64,000 nt of DNA, from positions 1 to 64,000 of the forward strand of contig JARSSH010000043.1 in assembly GCA_029624815.1 (NCBI GenBank). Reading direction: 5' to 3'. A program made the translations under genes and the position numbers. The first letter of the stretch is position 1. The number at the start of each line of letters is the position of its first letter. Below the pieces are notes generated by a model. The model saw only the letters and a program-made list of their open reading frames with translations. It was not told where the DNA came from and did not search any database. Shown piece after piece: positions 27,665 through 37,379 of the stretch. Source of the DNA: Candidatus Competibacter sp. (lineage in GTDB: Bacteria; Pseudomonadota; Gammaproteobacteria; Competibacterales; Competibacteraceae).

Positions 27665-28263
27665 TATGCAGCCTCCGGATCAACGCCAATCAACACCCGT
27701 GAATCGGTCAGATACCGATAGGAAGGCACTTCCATGTTGGTCGGCGCGGGCACGCTTTTGTAGACGCGGCCGGCCAGGTCGAAGCGGGAACCGTGGCAGG
27801 GGCAGAAGAAGCCGCCTTTCCATTCCGGTCCCAGATCGGCCGGCGCCACGTCGGGACGGAAGGTGGGCGAGCAGCCGAGATGGGTGCAGATGCCGACCAT
27901 GACCAGCGTATCGGGCTTGATGGAGCGATACGCGTTCTGGGCGTATTTGGGTTGCTGGCTGGCCTCCTCGGATTTGGGGTCGCTCAATTGATTATCGAGG
28001 GTGGGCAAATCGTCCAGCATTTTCTGGGTGCGCTTCAGCAGCCAGACCGGTTTGCCGCGCCATTCGACGGTCATCATGGCGCCTTCCTCCAGCTTGCTGA
28101 TGTCGGCTTCCACCGGTGCGCCGGCAGCCCGGGCGCGCTCGCTGGGCGACCAGGATTTCAAGAATGGAACGGCGACGAACGCCACGCCCACGCCGCCGAC
28201 CACGGTTGCCGTGGCGGTCAGAAAGCGGCGTCTGCCGAGATCGACGGCATCTACCGTACTCAT
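27664..28263 (-). CDS. petA: Rieske iron-sulfur subunit of the bc1 complex
   Basis: 199 residues from ATG 28263. A twin-arginine signal anchor (RRRFLTATATVVGG) targets it as a folded protein. The [2Fe-2S] ligands are in CTHLGCSP and CPCHGSRF. Its start was placed at the Tat motif rather than at the much longer upstream frame, which has no homology. First gene of petABC. Confidence 0.97.
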   Translation of the reverse strand: MSTVDAVDLGRRRFLTATATVVGGVGVAFVAVPFLKSWSPSERARAAGAPVEADISKLEEGAMMTVEWRGKPVWLLKRTQKMLDDLPTLDNQLSDPKSEEASQQPKYAQNAYRSIKPDTLVMVGICTHLGCSPTFRPDVAPADLGPEWKGGFFCPCHGSRFDLAGRVYKSVPAPTNMEVPSYRYLTDSRVLIGVDPEAA

Positions 28264-28677
28264 AAGCAGTCTCCCAATTATCGGTATATCGTTGATGTTG
28301 ATGGTAGCGTCGCGGTTTCGCGTTTGCCGGAACCCGGTCGTGCGCACCCCGTTGCGCCGAGACGGGCGGCTTTTGGAGAACGCGCGGCGGCGGCGCATGA
28401 TAGCGATCGATTCAGGCTCCCGTGATTTCCACGGTACGACGGAAAATATTACCGCAGTGCGGGTATGGGGGTCTATGCGCTTGACCGTGAACCGAGATAA
28501 ACGGCGTTCGGTCGTTGTGCGCCGTTGCCGATGTCGTGGACGGCGGATGGGAAGAGCGTATGGCCTCGACACCTGGGAGTCGCACGGTATTCCGCCCTGC
28601 GCCGGCAATAAATTCTGGTACTTTATCCGTCCGTCCGCCGCCGAAATGCTCACTCGCTCCGCGTCCCCCGAGGTCCG
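28264..28677. other. Intergenic region between divergent petA and RNase genes
   Basis: 414 bases with no convincing gene. It must hold the petABC promoter (minus strand) and any promoter for the RNase gene. No confident -35/-10 pair was found. A GAGG ribosome site lies 5 nt before the RNase ATG. Confidence 0.5.
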
Positions 28678-30492
28678 ATGAATATCCCGCAACACAGTCT
28701 GGTGCTTTACAAGAACGGTCCGGCCCGCGTCGCCAGTCTCGGCGACAAGCTGGAAATCGAGCTGGAGGATGGCCGGTCGCTGCGGGTGCGCCCCAAGGAC
28801 GTGCTGCTGCTGCACCCCGGACCGTTGCGCGGGTTGCGCGAATTGGATCTTCCGCCGGGCGAGGTGGAAGCGGCCTGCGAGTTGCTGGAGGGCGAGCGAA
28901 CCACCTTGCCCGACCTGGCCGAACTGGTCTACGGCGCCTACACGCCCGCCGCCGCCTGGGCCACTTGGCGGCTACTGGACGAAGGTCTGTATTTCCAGGG
29001 CGCGCCCGAGGCGATCGTGGTCCGGCCGCTGGCGGAGGTGGCGCGGGAACGGGCGGCGCGCGAGGCGAAAGTGGCCGAACAATATGCCTGGAACGAGTTT
29101 TTGAGCCGCGCCCGCGCCGGCCGGTGCGCTGCCGAGGATGCCGCGTTTCTGCGCGAAATCGAGGAAGTGGCCTGGGGCCAGCGCGAGCAGAGCCGGGTAT
29201 TGCAGGCGCTTGACTGCAACCAGAACATGGAAAGCGCGCATGGCCTGCTGCTGCGTTTGGGGTATTGGGACGGCACGGTCAACCCCTATCCTCGGCGGAT
29301 CGGGGCGCCGCTGGCGGCGGCGGCGGCGGATCTGCCCGAATTGCCGGACGAGCCGCGGCTGGATTTGACCGGACTGGCGGCCTACGCCATCGACGATGAA
29401 GGCAACCTCGATCCCGACGACGCCCTGAGCCTGGACGGCAACCGTTTGTGGGTGCATGTCGCCGATGCCGCGGCCCTGGTGTCGCCGGACAGTCCCGCCG
29501 ACCGGGAAGCGCGGGAGCGGGGAGCCACGCTGTATTTGCCGGAAACCGTCGTGCCGATGCTGCCGGCGGAGGCGGTGCCGCGTCTGGGTCTGGGATTGAG
29601 CGAGATCACGCCGGCGCTGTCGTTCGGTTTGACGCTGGATGCCGATGGCACCGTCGTCGACGTGGAGATCGCGCCCAGCCGGGTGCGAGTGCGGCGGCTG
29701 AGCTATGAAGCAGTGGAATCGCGGCTGGACGAGGAGCCGTTTCGCACTCTGCACGAACTGGCCCAGCGCCATCGGACCCGCCGCCGCGCCAACCGGGCGG
29801 TGTTCATCGATCTGCCGGAAGTGAAGATGCAGGTCGCCGACGGGCGGGTGGTCATCAAGCCGCTGCCTCGCTCGCGCAGCCGGATGCTGGTGAGCGAGGC
29901 GATGCTGATGGCCGGCGAAGCGGCGGCTCGCTTTGCGCTGGAGCGCGGGCTGCCGTTTCCGTTCACCACGCAGGACGTGGCGGTGGGCGACGCGGATCGG
30001 GAGCCGGCCGGGCTGGCGGCGATGTACGCCCTGCGCCGCGGCCTGCGCCCACGCCAGTACAGCGGCCAACCCGGTCCGCACGGCGGCTTGGGGCTCGACG
30101 TGTACGCGCAGGTGACCAGTCCGCTGCGGCGTTATCTGGATTTGGTCGCGCACCAGCAGTTGCGGGCGTGCCTGCGGGGCGGCGATCCCCTGGAGACCCA
30201 GGCAATCGTCGAACGGGTCGGGGCGGCGGAAGCGGCGGCGCGGGGGATACGGCGGGCCGAACGACTGTCCCGCGAGCATTGGACCGTGGTGTATCTTCAG
30301 CAACATCCCGGTTGGCAAGGCGAAGGGGTGCTGGTGGAAAAGCGGATGCCGCGCGGCGTGGTGCTGATTCCCGAACTGGCCCTGGAGGCGCGGGTGAAGG
30401 TGGGCGAGAGCGTGGCGCCGGACAGCGCCTTGCCACTGCGGTTGACCGGTCTGGAGTTGCCGGCGCGCGAGGCGTATTTCAAGGTCGGCTGA
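28678..30492 (+). CDS. RNase II/R-family 3'-5' exoribonuclease
   Basis: 604 residues with a complete RNB domain. Metal-binding motif AIDDEGNLDPDDALSL (about 238-253) retains the four catalytic acids, and TSPLRRYLDLVAHQQL is the C-terminal signature. The N-terminal region (1-200) is not a clear pair of cold-shock domains, and the C-terminal S1-like tail is short. It degrades single-stranded RNA. It is closer to the shorter RNase II-like proteins of environmental proteobacteria than to E. coli Rnb, so no symbol is assigned. Confidence 0.9.
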   Translation: MNIPQHSLVLYKNGPARVASLGDKLEIELEDGRSLRVRPKDVLLLHPGPLRGLRELDLPPGEVEAACELLEGERTTLPDLAELVYGAYTPAAAWATWRLLDEGLYFQGAPEAIVVRPLAEVARERAAREAKVAEQYAWNEFLSRARAGRCAAEDAAFLREIEEVAWGQREQSRVLQALDCNQNMESAHGLLLRLGYWDGTVNPYPRRIGAPLAAAAADLPELPDEPRLDLTGLAAYAIDDEGNLDPDDALSLDGNRLWVHVADAAALVSPDSPADREARERGATLYLPETVVPMLPAEAVPRLGLGLSEITPALSFGLTLDADGTVVDVEIAPSRVRVRRLSYEAVESRLDEEPFRTLHELAQRHRTRRRANRAVFIDLPEVKMQVADGRVVIKPLPRSRSRMLVSEAMLMAGEAAARFALERGLPFPFTTQDVAVGDADREPAGLAAMYALRRGLRPRQYSGQPGPHGGLGLDVYAQVTSPLRRYLDLVAHQQLRACLRGGDPLETQAIVERVGAAEAAARGIRRAERLSREHWTVVYLQQHPGWQGEGVLVEKRMPRGVVLIPELALEARVKVGESVAPDSALPLRLTGLELPAREAYFKVG

Positions 30493-30511
30493 GCCGGCTG
30501 AATCGCTACGC

Positions 30512-31195
30512 TTAACCCCGGCCCAGCGCATTCGCTTCCTTTGCCAGGGCCGTAATCGCACCCCAGTCGCCGGCCGCCAGCGCGGCCTTGGGCGCCAGCC
30601 AGGATCCACCGACGCAGGCGACGTTGGGCAGCGCCAGGAACTCCGGCGCGGTTTCCACTCCGATCCCGCCGGTCGGGCAGAAGGCGACATCCGGGAACGG
30701 CCCGCTCAGCGCTGTTAACATGCCGACGCCGCCCGCCTGCCAAGCCGGAAACAGCTTCAGTTGGTGAAGTCCGGCCAGTCGGGCGGCGATCACATCCGAG
30801 GGCGTCATCACGCCGGGCAGCAGGGGCAACCCCGTTTCGCGGGCGGCTTGAAGCAGCGCCGGGGTCAGGCCGGGACTGACCCCGAAACGGGCGCCGGCAT
30901 CCCGCGCCTCGCCAAAGTCTTCGGGTCGGGTGAGGGTGCCGGCCCCGACGATGGCGTCGGACACCGCGCGGGCGATAAGTCGGATCGCGTCCAGGGCGAC
31001 CGGGGTGCGCAAGGTCACCTCCAGCACCCGCACCCCGCCGGCGACCAGCGCCCTGGCCAGGGGCACGGCGTGCGCCAGATCTTCGATGACGATGACCGGG
31101 ATGACCGGTCCGACGCGCATGATCTCCAGGATATTCAGGGCGCCGCGCTCGGTAGGGCGCCGCTGGCTTGGGAGACGCCGTTGAGGGTTCCTCAC
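30512..31195 (-). CDS. eda: KDPG/KHG aldolase
   Basis: 227 residues from the GTG at 31195, which overlaps the upstream transporter's stop (GTGA). Schiff-base Lys in LKLFPA, catalytic Glu in LEVTLRT, phosphate loop FCPTGGI, and GGSWL at the end. It splits 2-keto-3-deoxy-6-phosphogluconate to pyruvate and glyceraldehyde 3-phosphate (Entner-Doudoroff). Similarity to Eda begins about 20 residues in, at ALNILEIMRVGPVIPV, so an internal start at 31120 is possible but would cut the first helix. edd is not in the window. Confidence 0.94.
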   Translation of the reverse strand: MRNPQRRLPSQRRPTERGALNILEIMRVGPVIPVIVIEDLAHAVPLARALVAGGVRVLEVTLRTPVALDAIRLIARAVSDAIVGAGTLTRPEDFGEARDAGARFGVSPGLTPALLQAARETGLPLLPGVMTPSDVIAARLAGLHQLKLFPAWQAGGVGMLTALSGPFPDVAFCPTGGIGVETAPEFLALPNVACVGGSWLAPKAALAAGDWGAITALAKEANALGRG

Positions 31196-33339
31196 CACTG
31201 CATCAGCCGCTGAATTTCCTTGGCGCTCCAGCGCATTGCCCGGCTTTGGATCTGGCCGAGCGCCAGCAGCAGGGCGACGGCGGCGTCTGGATGGGTCTCC
31301 CGCAGTTGGCTGAAATCGGCGCGATTCAGCACCAGCAGTTCGCTGGGTTTCATCGCCGTGGCCTCGGCGGTGCGCGGGCCGGGGTCGAGGAACGCGACTT
31401 CTCCAAACAGGGTGCCCGGTCCGAAAACGGCCAGTCGCTTATGGCGGTCGGCGGTGACGGGGATGTGGATATCCACCCGGCCCCGCAGGAGCAGATACAG
31501 TTCGGCCCCGGAATCGCCGGCCGAGAACAGGTGTTCGCCGCGAGCCAGTTCGCGCGGTCGCAACACCGCCGCCAAGGCGGCGACTTCCTCCGACTTCATG
31601 TCCTTGCATAAATCCAGTTCGCGCAGGGGAATGCGCCGCTCCAGCACGGTCGGTGCGTACCCCATGGTGTGCAAGAGGGCATTCTCGGCATATTCCAGCG
31701 CCTGGTCGGTGCTGGGAAAGGTCCGCACGTTAATCCGCCGTTCGCTCAAACTGAGCCGACGCAGGGTGCGCTCGACCGAAGGCCCCAGCCCCAGATTCTC
31801 GTGAACCTCGCAAAACAACAACTCGCCACCGTGCGCGCCCAGGCGTGCCGCGATCTGTTGCAGCAGGCGCACGCTGGACAGGTCGATGTGCAGCACCCGG
31901 CGCAGGTGCAGGATGATCCAGGCTTGCCGGTCGATGTCCGGCAGCATCTGCTCGAACAATTGGTCGGCCTTGGCGAAAAACAGGTTGCCGCGCAGCTCGT
32001 ACAGCACGATGCGGTCGCCGTCGCGGGCCAGCAGCGCGGCCTGTTCGGCGGGCCGTTGCCGCACCGAGGGGCGCTCGATGGCGGTCGTCCGGCGGTGGAT
32101 GATCGGCAGGCTGCTTTGCTGGCGGATGAACAGCAGAATGGCGATGGCCAGGCCCGCCAGCACCGCCATCATCAGGTCGTAGCCGATGGTGATGCCGGCG
32201 ACCAGCAGGGCGACCGCCGCGTCCAGGCGGGTGCGGCGGCGGCGGGCCCAAGCCACGATGTCCCGTTCCAGCAGGCCGAGCGCCGAGGCGATGATGATGC
32301 CGGCCAGCGCGCTGGTCGGCATCCATTGGCCGAGCGGTCCGGCGAAGGACAGTATCGCCAGCAGCAGCAGGCCGGCGGCCGGCGCGGCCCAGCGGCGGGC
32401 GCCGGCGCGGATGGCGGTGGTGGTGCCGCCCACGCTGGCCGCGCCGGCCATGCCCCCGGTCAGGCCGGCGGCTATCTGACCGATGCTTTGGGCCAGCAGC
32501 TCGCGACGGGCGTTATGGCGCAGACCGGTGGCGGTGTCGGCCAGCATCGAGGTCAGCAGGGTGTTGAGCGACGACAGCACCGCCAGGGCGAAGGCGGCGT
32601 GCAGGATCAGCGGCCAGGGCAGGGAGGGCCAGGCCGCGAACTGATCGACGGCGAAGTGGAATTCCGACAGTTTGGGTAAGGCGCCGATGACCCAGTGTTT
32701 CGGCACGGTCGGTGGGTTGGCGATGTACAGGACAATTTGATAGAACGCGGCGCCGCCGAACAGGCCGGCGATGGGACCGGGAACGTTCGGCAGATAGTTC
32801 GGGGCGTAGCGGACGGCGCAGAACGCCACCACCGTGGTGAGCATCGGCAACCAGGACCATTGGGTCCACAGACCGCCGTAACTGATGCCGAGCAGGGGTT
32901 TGATTTGCGACAGGATCAGCAACAGGCCGGTGCCAGTGGTTAGACCGGCGATGACCGGATAGGGGATGAATTTCATCAACCGCCCGCCGCCGGCCAGGGC
33001 GATCAGCAGTTGGAGCAGTCCGGCGCATACAGTGACGGCGAACAGGGCCGATGCGATGCTGTCTTGCGGGGTGCCGGCGGTGGTGAGCAGCATCGCCGTG
33101 CCGCTCAGCAAGGCCATGCTGGCGCCGGTCGGACCGCTGATCAGGCCCACCGTGCCGCCGCCGATGCCGGAGATCAGCAGCAGGCCAATGGCGCCGAACA
33201 AACCGGCCAGCGCGCCCGGCGCGGCGCCGAGGTAGGGGGCGAACACGGTCACCCCGAAGGCGGTGGCCTGCGGCAGCACCACGGCGGCGGCGATCAACCC
33301 GCCCCGCAGGTCGGAGAGAGGTACGGAGCGAACGTTCAT
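31192..33339 (-). CDS. SulP-family anion transporter with STAS and cNMP-binding domains
   Basis: 715 residues. The membrane domain (about 1-400) starts LRGGLIAAAVVLPQATAFGV and includes SGPTGASMALLSGTAMLL. A STAS domain follows (about 430-545, RIVLYELRGNLFFAKADQLF, then LHIDLSSVRLLQQ). The C-terminal cyclic-nucleotide-binding domain (about 575-700) has GAELYLLLRGRVDIHIP and GTLFGEVAFLDPGPRTAEA. It probably transports sulfate, bicarbonate or another anion, with transport gated by a nucleotide or other ligand; the substrate is unknown. Its last codons overlap eda. Confidence 0.88.
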   Translation of the reverse strand: MNVRSVPLSDLRGGLIAAAVVLPQATAFGVTVFAPYLGAAPGALAGLFGAIGLLLISGIGGGTVGLISGPTGASMALLSGTAMLLTTAGTPQDSIASALFAVTVCAGLLQLLIALAGGGRLMKFIPYPVIAGLTTGTGLLLILSQIKPLLGISYGGLWTQWSWLPMLTTVVAFCAVRYAPNYLPNVPGPIAGLFGGAAFYQIVLYIANPPTVPKHWVIGALPKLSEFHFAVDQFAAWPSLPWPLILHAAFALAVLSSLNTLLTSMLADTATGLRHNARRELLAQSIGQIAAGLTGGMAGAASVGGTTTAIRAGARRWAAPAAGLLLLAILSFAGPLGQWMPTSALAGIIIASALGLLERDIVAWARRRRTRLDAAVALLVAGITIGYDLMMAVLAGLAIAILLFIRQQSSLPIIHRRTTAIERPSVRQRPAEQAALLARDGDRIVLYELRGNLFFAKADQLFEQMLPDIDRQAWIILHLRRVLHIDLSSVRLLQQIAARLGAHGGELLFCEVHENLGLGPSVERTLRRLSLSERRINVRTFPSTDQALEYAENALLHTMGYAPTVLERRIPLRELDLCKDMKSEEVAALAAVLRPRELARGEHLFSAGDSGAELYLLLRGRVDIHIPVTADRHKRLAVFGPGTLFGEVAFLDPGPRTAEATAMKPSELLVLNRADFSQLRETHPDAAVALLLALGQIQSRAMRWSAKEIQRLMQW

Positions 33340-33570
33340 TCAGGGCTGCCGTTCGGGTTGCGGGCGCCATGCATCGCAATCGAGTCGGCCGGGCGGCTTG
33401 TCGCGAGTTGCCGGCGATTGCCGGAGTCGGGAAGAGGATCGAGGTATTCGGACATGTTCGGATGCGCGATTTTACAAGTGTCCATCATGCCATGAAACCG
33501 GTGATTTTGGGTTTCTTCAGCGCATCGAAAATATATATTTAGTTATAAACAAATAAATTTATATTTCTTT

Positions 33571-33599
33571 TTGATTGAATGATTCTGTCTTAAGCTAAT
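33571..33599 (+). promoter_or_regulatory. Candidate fpr promoter
   Basis: TTGATT (33571-33576) and GCTAAT (33594-33599) with 17-bp spacing follow a strongly AT-rich tract (about 33525-33570) that could act as an UP element. The 348-nt gap 33340-33687 holds no convincing gene. Confidence 0.4.
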
Positions 33600-33687
33600 G
33601 ATCCAAAACCTAGCGAAGCACTCGGGAATCGGATGAAATTTCCCGACCGCGATTCCCATCCGCTTAACTCCGACAGGATCGACCCCG

Positions 33688-34464
33688 ATGAAGGCCAGCG
33701 ACAAGTACACCGTGGAGACGATTACGGAAATCCGCACCTGGGCGTCCAATCTGTTTTCCTTCAAAACCACCCGTAGCCAGTCCTACCGCTTCATTGCCGG
33801 CCAGTTCGCCCGGCTGGGCGTCGAGGATGACAACGGCGAGCGGGTTTGGCGGGCGTATTCGATCTGCTCGGCGCCCTACGACGATTTCCTGGAGTTCTAC
33901 TCCATCGTCGTGCCCGACGGCGCGTTCACTTCGCGACTGTCGCAACTGAGGATCGGCGATCGGGTTCTGTTGGAAAAGCGCAATTACGGTTATTTGACCA
34001 CCGACCGTTTCGAGTGCGGCCGGGATCTGTGGCTGTTGTCCACCGGCACCGGGTTAGCGCCGTTCCTGTCCATTCTGCAGGAGTTCGATCCCTGGGAGCA
34101 TTACGAAAACATCGTGCTGGTCCACAGCGTGCGCTACCGCCACGAATTGGCCTACGAGGAGTTCATTCGCTCGTTCAAGGAGAACGAACTGTTCGCCGAG
34201 CATACCCACAAGTTGCAATACGTGCAGGTGGTGACCCGCGAACGGAACGGGTGCTCGATGCTCAACGATCGCATCACCTGTCTGCTGAACAACGGCGAGC
34301 TGGAAGCGCATGTCGGCCTGCCGATCGACCGGGAACGCTCCCGGGTCATGATCTGCGGCAACCCCGATATGGTGCAGGAAACCCGCGACCTGCTGACCGG
34401 GCGCGGCCTGACCCTGAGCCTGCGCGGCAAACCGGGCAATCTGGCGGTGGAAAATTACTGGTAG
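33688..34464 (+). CDS. fpr: Ferredoxin-NADP+ reductase
   Basis: 258 residues, bacterial FPR type. FAD-binding RAYSICS, NADP-binding LSTGTGLAPFLSIL, and CGNPDMVQETRDLL; the C-terminus ENYW carries the terminal aromatic residue that stacks on FAD in this subclass. It moves electrons between NADPH and ferredoxin or flavodoxin, often in oxidative stress. Single-gene unit with an AT-rich promoter region. Confidence 0.95.
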   Translation: MKASDKYTVETITEIRTWASNLFSFKTTRSQSYRFIAGQFARLGVEDDNGERVWRAYSICSAPYDDFLEFYSIVVPDGAFTSRLSQLRIGDRVLLEKRNYGYLTTDRFECGRDLWLLSTGTGLAPFLSILQEFDPWEHYENIVLVHSVRYRHELAYEEFIRSFKENELFAEHTHKLQYVQVVTRERNGCSMLNDRITCLLNNGELEAHVGLPIDRERSRVMICGNPDMVQETRDLLTGRGLTLSLRGKPGNLAVENYW

Positions 34465-34503
34465 GCTTCGGGCACGATGGCCGGGAGCTGGCCCGGCGCC
34501 GGA

Positions 34504-34686
34504 TCATTCGACGACTTGGCTGGCCCAGTCGCGGCTCTTGAACCAGTAGTCGTGCCGCTCCTTCGGCCAGCCGTCCCGCTGGCGCGGCATGATCCAGTTG
34601 TTGAAGAAATTCAGGGCGTCGATTGCGTAGCCGACCCGCTCGCCGTTCTTGTCGCGCATCGCCCAGAGGACGAAGGCGATTCCCAA
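34504..34686 (-). pseudogene. 3' fragment of an amino-acid ABC transporter substrate-binding protein
   Basis: The frame ends with RDKNGERVGYAIDALNFFNN, then WI, a short basic stretch and DYWFKSRDWASQVVE, which resembles the last helices of periplasmic amino-acid binding proteins (a repeated pattern of asparagine/leucine helix followed by Y-D-x-W). Nothing upstream continues it: the sequence runs into a permease fragment on the opposite strand. Probably a rearranged remnant without function. Confidence 0.55.
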
Positions 34687-35002
34687 AGGGCAGTGGGAAG
34701 CGGCGCGGGCGTTGGGGCCGCATTCCGGTCAGGCGATGGGCGAGGGGGTGCTGCCGCAGGCGGTGCGGAAGATGGTCCCGGCGCTGGCCGGACAGTTCAT
34801 TGCGCTGATCAAGGATTTGTCGCTGATTTCGCCGATTTCCATTCGGGAACTGACTTGCACCGGTACGGAACTGGCCGTGTCCTCGGGGCGAGTGTTCGAA
34901 GTCTGGCTGACGGTGGCGGCGCTGTATTTTCTGCCGTGTTTCGGATCGGCGCGGCTGTTCGGACGGGTGGAGCGGCGACTGGGCCGGCATTGCCGTCGTT
35001 GA
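34649..35002 (+). pseudogene. Truncated amino-acid ABC transporter permease (HisM/GltK type)
   Basis: The segment IPKGQWEAARALGPHSGQAM and LPQAVRKMVPALAGQFIALI, followed by KDLSLISPISIRELT, is the conserved cytoplasmic EAA loop and following helix of polar amino-acid ABC permeases. The N-terminal membrane segments are missing and no proper start is present; the 5' side abuts the inverted binding-protein fragment. The tail GRVFEVWLTVAALYFLPCF is the last helix. A degraded gene. Confidence 0.75.
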
Positions 35003-35072
35003 CTTGGAGTCGGCAAGGGCAACGACTTTATCTTTGCGCGGTATGATCCTCAACAGATTGGAGCCACGGATC

Positions 35073-35479
35073 ATGATCGACTATTCAACCTCCCGCGCGG
35101 TATGCACAGAGGCGTTCATCGATCTCTTGCGGCGCTCGACGCTCGCCGAACGGTCGATGATTCAGAATGTATCGCGGCGATGCTCGCCAATGCGGATTTG
35201 ACGGTGACCGCATGGGAGGAAAACCGGCTGGTGGGGGTCGCCCGTTCCGTCACCGATTTCAGCTATTGCTGTTATCTCTCCGATCTTGCGGTTGACACTG
35301 ATTTTCAAAGGCAAGGCATTGGCAGGGAGCTAATACGGCAAACCACGTCATTGCTGGGGTCAAAGTGCAAATTGATCCTGCTCGCTGCTCCCAATGCCTC
35401 CGGCTACTATCCGCGGATTGGCTTTGAAAAACACCCCAACGCTTGGGTGTTGCATCGGGATGTTCGGCAAGCCGGATAG
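35073..35479 (+). pseudogene. Frameshifted GNAT N-acetyltransferase
   Basis: The N-terminal part (MIDYSTSRAVCTEAFIDLLR, then RSTLAER) is in the frame of the ATG at 35073. The rest (VDDSECIAAMLANADLTVTA, then YLSDLAVDTDFQRQGIGREL, ending near GFEKHPNAWVLHRDV) is in another frame. The break is near 35151-35155, consistent with a small deletion such as 1 or 4 nt. The acetyl-CoA loop QRQGIG is intact. A shorter protein could start downstream in the second frame (for example at 35102), but it would lack the native first strand. Confidence 0.75.
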
Positions 35480-35490
35480 AGACGCATGGG

Positions 35491-35523
35491 AAAAGAGGGC
35501 TAATGCAGATCGCATCAGCCCTC
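35491..35523 (-). terminator. Intrinsic terminator of the lactate operon
   Basis: On the minus strand GAGGGCTGATGC pairs with GCATTAGCCCTC (12 positions, one mismatch) around a GATCT loop, followed by TTTT (35494-35491). It lies 25 nt past the lldP stop. Confidence 0.75.
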
Positions 35524-35548
35524 GGCGAGAAGGCGCGATCTAAATTAT

Positions 35549-37234
35549 CTAACGCACCACTGATGCCGCGGCCGGAATCATCCATTGCAGGTAATACGCC
35601 TGCACATAGGTGATGATGCCGATGATGACGGCAAAGAATAGGCTATGTTTCAGCGTGAAGCGGAACAAATCCGATTCCTTGCCCACCAATCCCGCCGCCG
35701 CGCAGGCGACCGCGATGGACTGCGGCGAAATCATCTTGCCGGTAACGCCACCCGTGGTGTTGGCCGCGATGGTCAGCACCGGATCGACGCCGATCTGTTG
35801 GGCCGTCACCTGCTGCAAATTGGCAAACAGCGCGTTGCTGGAGGTGTCGGAACCGGTTAGGAAGACGCCCAGCCAACCCAAGAACGGCGAGAAGAAGGGA
35901 AACAGCGCCCCGGTAGCCGCAAAGGCCAGACCCAGCGTCGAGGAAACGCCAGAGTAATTGGCGATAAATGCAAAGCCCAGCACCAGGCCAATGGTGAAAA
36001 TGGGTTTAGCCAATTCGACGAAGGTTTCCCAGAGCGTGGTAAAGAACAGCTTGAAGTGAACTCCCAGGATAAATGCGCTGATGACGGCCGCCAGTAGAAT
36101 GGAGGTTCCCGTCGCCGACAACACATCAAATTTGTAAACGGCATCGTAAGGCGTCAGCGCCTTGACAATCGGTACGGCCTTCATCACCAGTTTGTCCAGG
36201 CCCGGTATATGGAAACTGATCACCCAAGATTCCAACAGAGCGCCTTTAGCGAACAGGCCCTTGAAAGCTGGCAGGGTCCAGACAGTCACCATGATGGTGA
36301 GCACGATGAACGGTGACCAAGCCTTGAAAATTTGCCCGATGCTGTATTGGGAATGTGGATGATCCGCTGGAATATGGGTTCCAGCACCGGCGCTCTGGAA
36401 GGAAAAGGCTTGCTTGGGTTGCCACATGAAGCGCAGGAAAAGGGTCAGGACCAGCAGGCTTACCAAAGCAGAAGTAATATCTGGCAACTCATAAGCCCAG
36501 TGATTCGAGGTGTAATACTGGGTCAAGGCGAAAGCGCCGGCCGCGACGAAAATCGCCGGCCAGGTTTCCCGAACGCCACGCCAGCCATCCATGATGAAGA
36601 CCAGCCAGAAGGGAACGAACAGCGACAATAACGGCAGTTGCCGACCCGCCATTTGGCCGATAAGGAAGGGATCGGTGCTGGTGACCTTCCCGGCGACCGT
36701 GATCGGAATACCCAAGGCGCCAAACGCTACCGGCGCGGTATTGGCGATCAGACACAAACCAGCGGCATAAAGCGGATTGAAACCCAGACCCACCAGGAGC
36801 GCGGCGGTAATCGCCACCGGTGCGCCGAATCCCGCCGCACCTTCCAGAAAGGCGCCGAAACAGAAACCCACCAAGACCATTTGCAGGCGTTGATCGCCGG
36901 TGATGGACAATACCGAAGATCGGATGATCTCGAACTGGCCGGTCTTGACCGTGAGTTTATATAGAAACACGGCGGCCACGATGATCCAGGAAATCGGCCA
37001 CAGACCGTATAAAAAACCATAGCCGGTCGCGGCCAAGGCCATGGAAACCGGCATCTGGTAAATCAACACCGCAATGACAATCGCAAGAGCTACCGTGATC
37101 AATGCGGCGATATGGCCTTTCATTCGCCAAACCGCCAACGCAACGAAGAAAAAGATAATCGGAATGGCGGCAACCAACGCGGAAAGCCATAGGTTGTCAC
37201 CCAATGGCGCATAAATTTGGGTCCAGGACTGCAT
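35549..37234 (-). CDS. lldP: L-lactate permease
   Basis: 561 residues from ATG 37234 ([16 protein letters not shown]), with an AGGAGT ribosome site. LctP-family blocks [36 protein letters not shown] and [17 protein letters not shown]. An inner-membrane proton symporter for lactate, and possibly glycolate. Last gene of lutABC-dld-lldP, followed by an intrinsic terminator. Confidence 0.95.
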   Translation of the reverse strand: MQSWTQIYAPLGDNLWLSALVAAIPIIFFFVALAVWRMKGHIAALITVALAIVIAVLIYQMPVSMALAATGYGFLYGLWPISWIIVAAVFLYKLTVKTGQFEIIRSSVLSITGDQRLQMVLVGFCFGAFLEGAAGFGAPVAITAALLVGLGFNPLYAAGLCLIANTAPVAFGALGIPITVAGKVTSTDPFLIGQMAGRQLPLLSLFVPFWLVFIMDGWRGVRETWPAIFVAAGAFALTQYYTSNHWAYELPDITSALVSLLVLTLFLRFMWQPKQAFSFQSAGAGTHIPADHPHSQYSIGQIFKAWSPFIVLTIMVTVWTLPAFKGLFAKGALLESWVISFHIPGLDKLVMKAVPIVKALTPYDAVYKFDVLSATGTSILLAAVISAFILGVHFKLFFTTLWETFVELAKPIFTIGLVLGFAFIANYSGVSSTLGLAFAATGALFPFFSPFLGWLGVFLTGSDTSSNALFANLQQVTAQQIGVDPVLTIAANTTGGVTGKMISPQSIAVACAAAGLVGKESDLFRFTLKHSLFFAVIIGIITYVQAYYLQWMIPAAASVVR

Positions 37235-37379
37235 GAGAAAGAACTCCTCGGTAGTGATTGTTGACGACGGTTGGCTTGCTTTACTTCCCTGAAAACCCGA
37301 TTGGAGAAGTTTTGGGCGCAAAAAGCCCCTCACCCACCCGCGCGGGTATCCTTGAAATGCTTGGGGGTGCTCTAGGGAA

